Assembly: GCA_047616325.1 (NCBI GenBank)
Contig: JBLHGN010000237.1
Coordinates: 1-5,725 of the forward strand
DNA length: 5,725 nt
From: JBLHGN01 sp047616325
GTDB lineage: Bacteria; Pseudomonadota; Gammaproteobacteria; Pseudomonadales; Cellvibrionaceae
Direction of reading: 5' to 3'
Shown here: positions 5,581-5,725 of the stretch, piece after piece
Numbering within the stretch: position 1 is the first letter of the stretch
Layout of the letters: the number at the start of each line of letters is the position of its first letter
Notes under the pieces: generated by a model
Told to the model about the DNA's origin: nothing
The model's input: only the letters and a program-made list of their open reading frames with translations
Databases searched by the model: none
Program-made: the position numbers and the translations under genes

Positions 5581-5613
5581 GCTCGGGGTGCCCGGCCACC
5601 GGAGTGCCGGAGC
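5581..5613. other. GC-rich hairpin downstream of hipT, possible terminator
   Basis: CCGGC at 5592-5596 pairs with GCCGG at 5606-5610, with two further inner pairs after a bulged C and a CGGA loop. An alternative outer pairing, GCTC 5581-5584 with GAGC 5610-5613, is also possible. The block is far more GC-rich than the bases around it. Only four T residues follow, at 5620-5623, seven bases away, so it is at best a weak terminator for the hip operon. The rest of 5510-5692 shows no gene. Confidence 0.35.
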
Positions 5614-5692
5614 AAAGAATTTTAAAAAAATATTTATCACCAATAAGCTAATTGAACGCCGACTCAGGATAACAACTTAATAGACAAAAAAT

Positions 5693-5725
5693 AATCACCA
5701 ATCACCAATCACCAATCACCAATCA
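5693..5725. repeat. Tandem heptamer array (AATCACC)n, continuing past the window end
   Basis: Four exact copies of AATCACC run from 5693 to 5720, and a partial fifth (AATCA) reaches the last base, so the true length is unknown. A lone related copy, ATCACCAAT, sits at 5636-5644. The period equals that of the 3484-3518 part of the other array, but neither strand of the unit matches GTCCCCT. Confidence 0.92.

Noticed and set aside
5579..5680. A 33-codon ORF downstream of hipT
   Set aside because: It has no ribosome site and no motif, and it spans the GC hairpin and then AT-rich DNA; nothing distinguishes it from a random frame.
5510..5692. Integron attC site or other attachment site beyond hipT
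   Set aside because: The bases around the GC hairpin do not give a matched pair of attC core sites, and no integrase or tRNA end is visible.

Overview
The window reads as chromosomal DNA of a gammaproteobacterium, probably an environmental or marine one. The asparaginyl-tRNA synthetase and the MltF-type lytic transglycosylase both resemble the enterobacterial proteins along their visible length. The order mltF, asnS, redoxin, together with short tandem heptamer repeats, suggests a Cellvibrionales-like genome, but that placement is inference and no species is claimed.

Layout, all genes on the + strand. (1) 1-932 is the 3' part of mltF, cut by the window start. (2) 933-1304 is mostly intergenic but can encode a 53-residue (or shorter) single-pass membrane peptide. 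(3) asnS (1305-2702) is complete and intact. A thioredoxin/peroxiredoxin-like gene (2739-3296) follows 36 bases later and is probably co-transcribed. A weak hairpin plus T-run at 3352-3382 may end that unit. (4) 3454-3518 is a pyrimidine-rich tandem 7/8-mer array, followed by about 220 bases of very AT-rich DNA with inverted repeats and a plausible promoter. (5) 3747-5509 is a three-gene toxin-antitoxin operon: a HipB-like Xre repressor, a stand-alone HipS-like protein equal to HipA N-subdomain 1, and a HipT-like HipA-family kinase lacking that subdomain. (6) 5510-5725 is non-coding, with a GC-rich hairpin and a second heptamer array running off the end.

The main finding is that the last operon has the architecture of the tripartite HipBST system described in enteropathogenic E. 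coli O127:H6. There HipT phosphorylates tryptophanyl-tRNA synthetase, HipS neutralises it by inserting a conserved Trp into the active site, and HipB represses transcription. The copy here keeps the SIS double-serine Gly-rich loop (S59, S61), the NNDLHLKN catalytic motif, the YD metal motif and a candidate HipS Trp (W71). It differs from a compact operon in having a 93-base hipS-hipT gap that carries eight TTYA tetranucleotide units. It also sits between two different heptanucleotide tandem arrays, which suggests a mobile or recently inserted cassette. Housekeeping functions upstream (cell-wall remodelling, translation, thiol redox) look ordinary.
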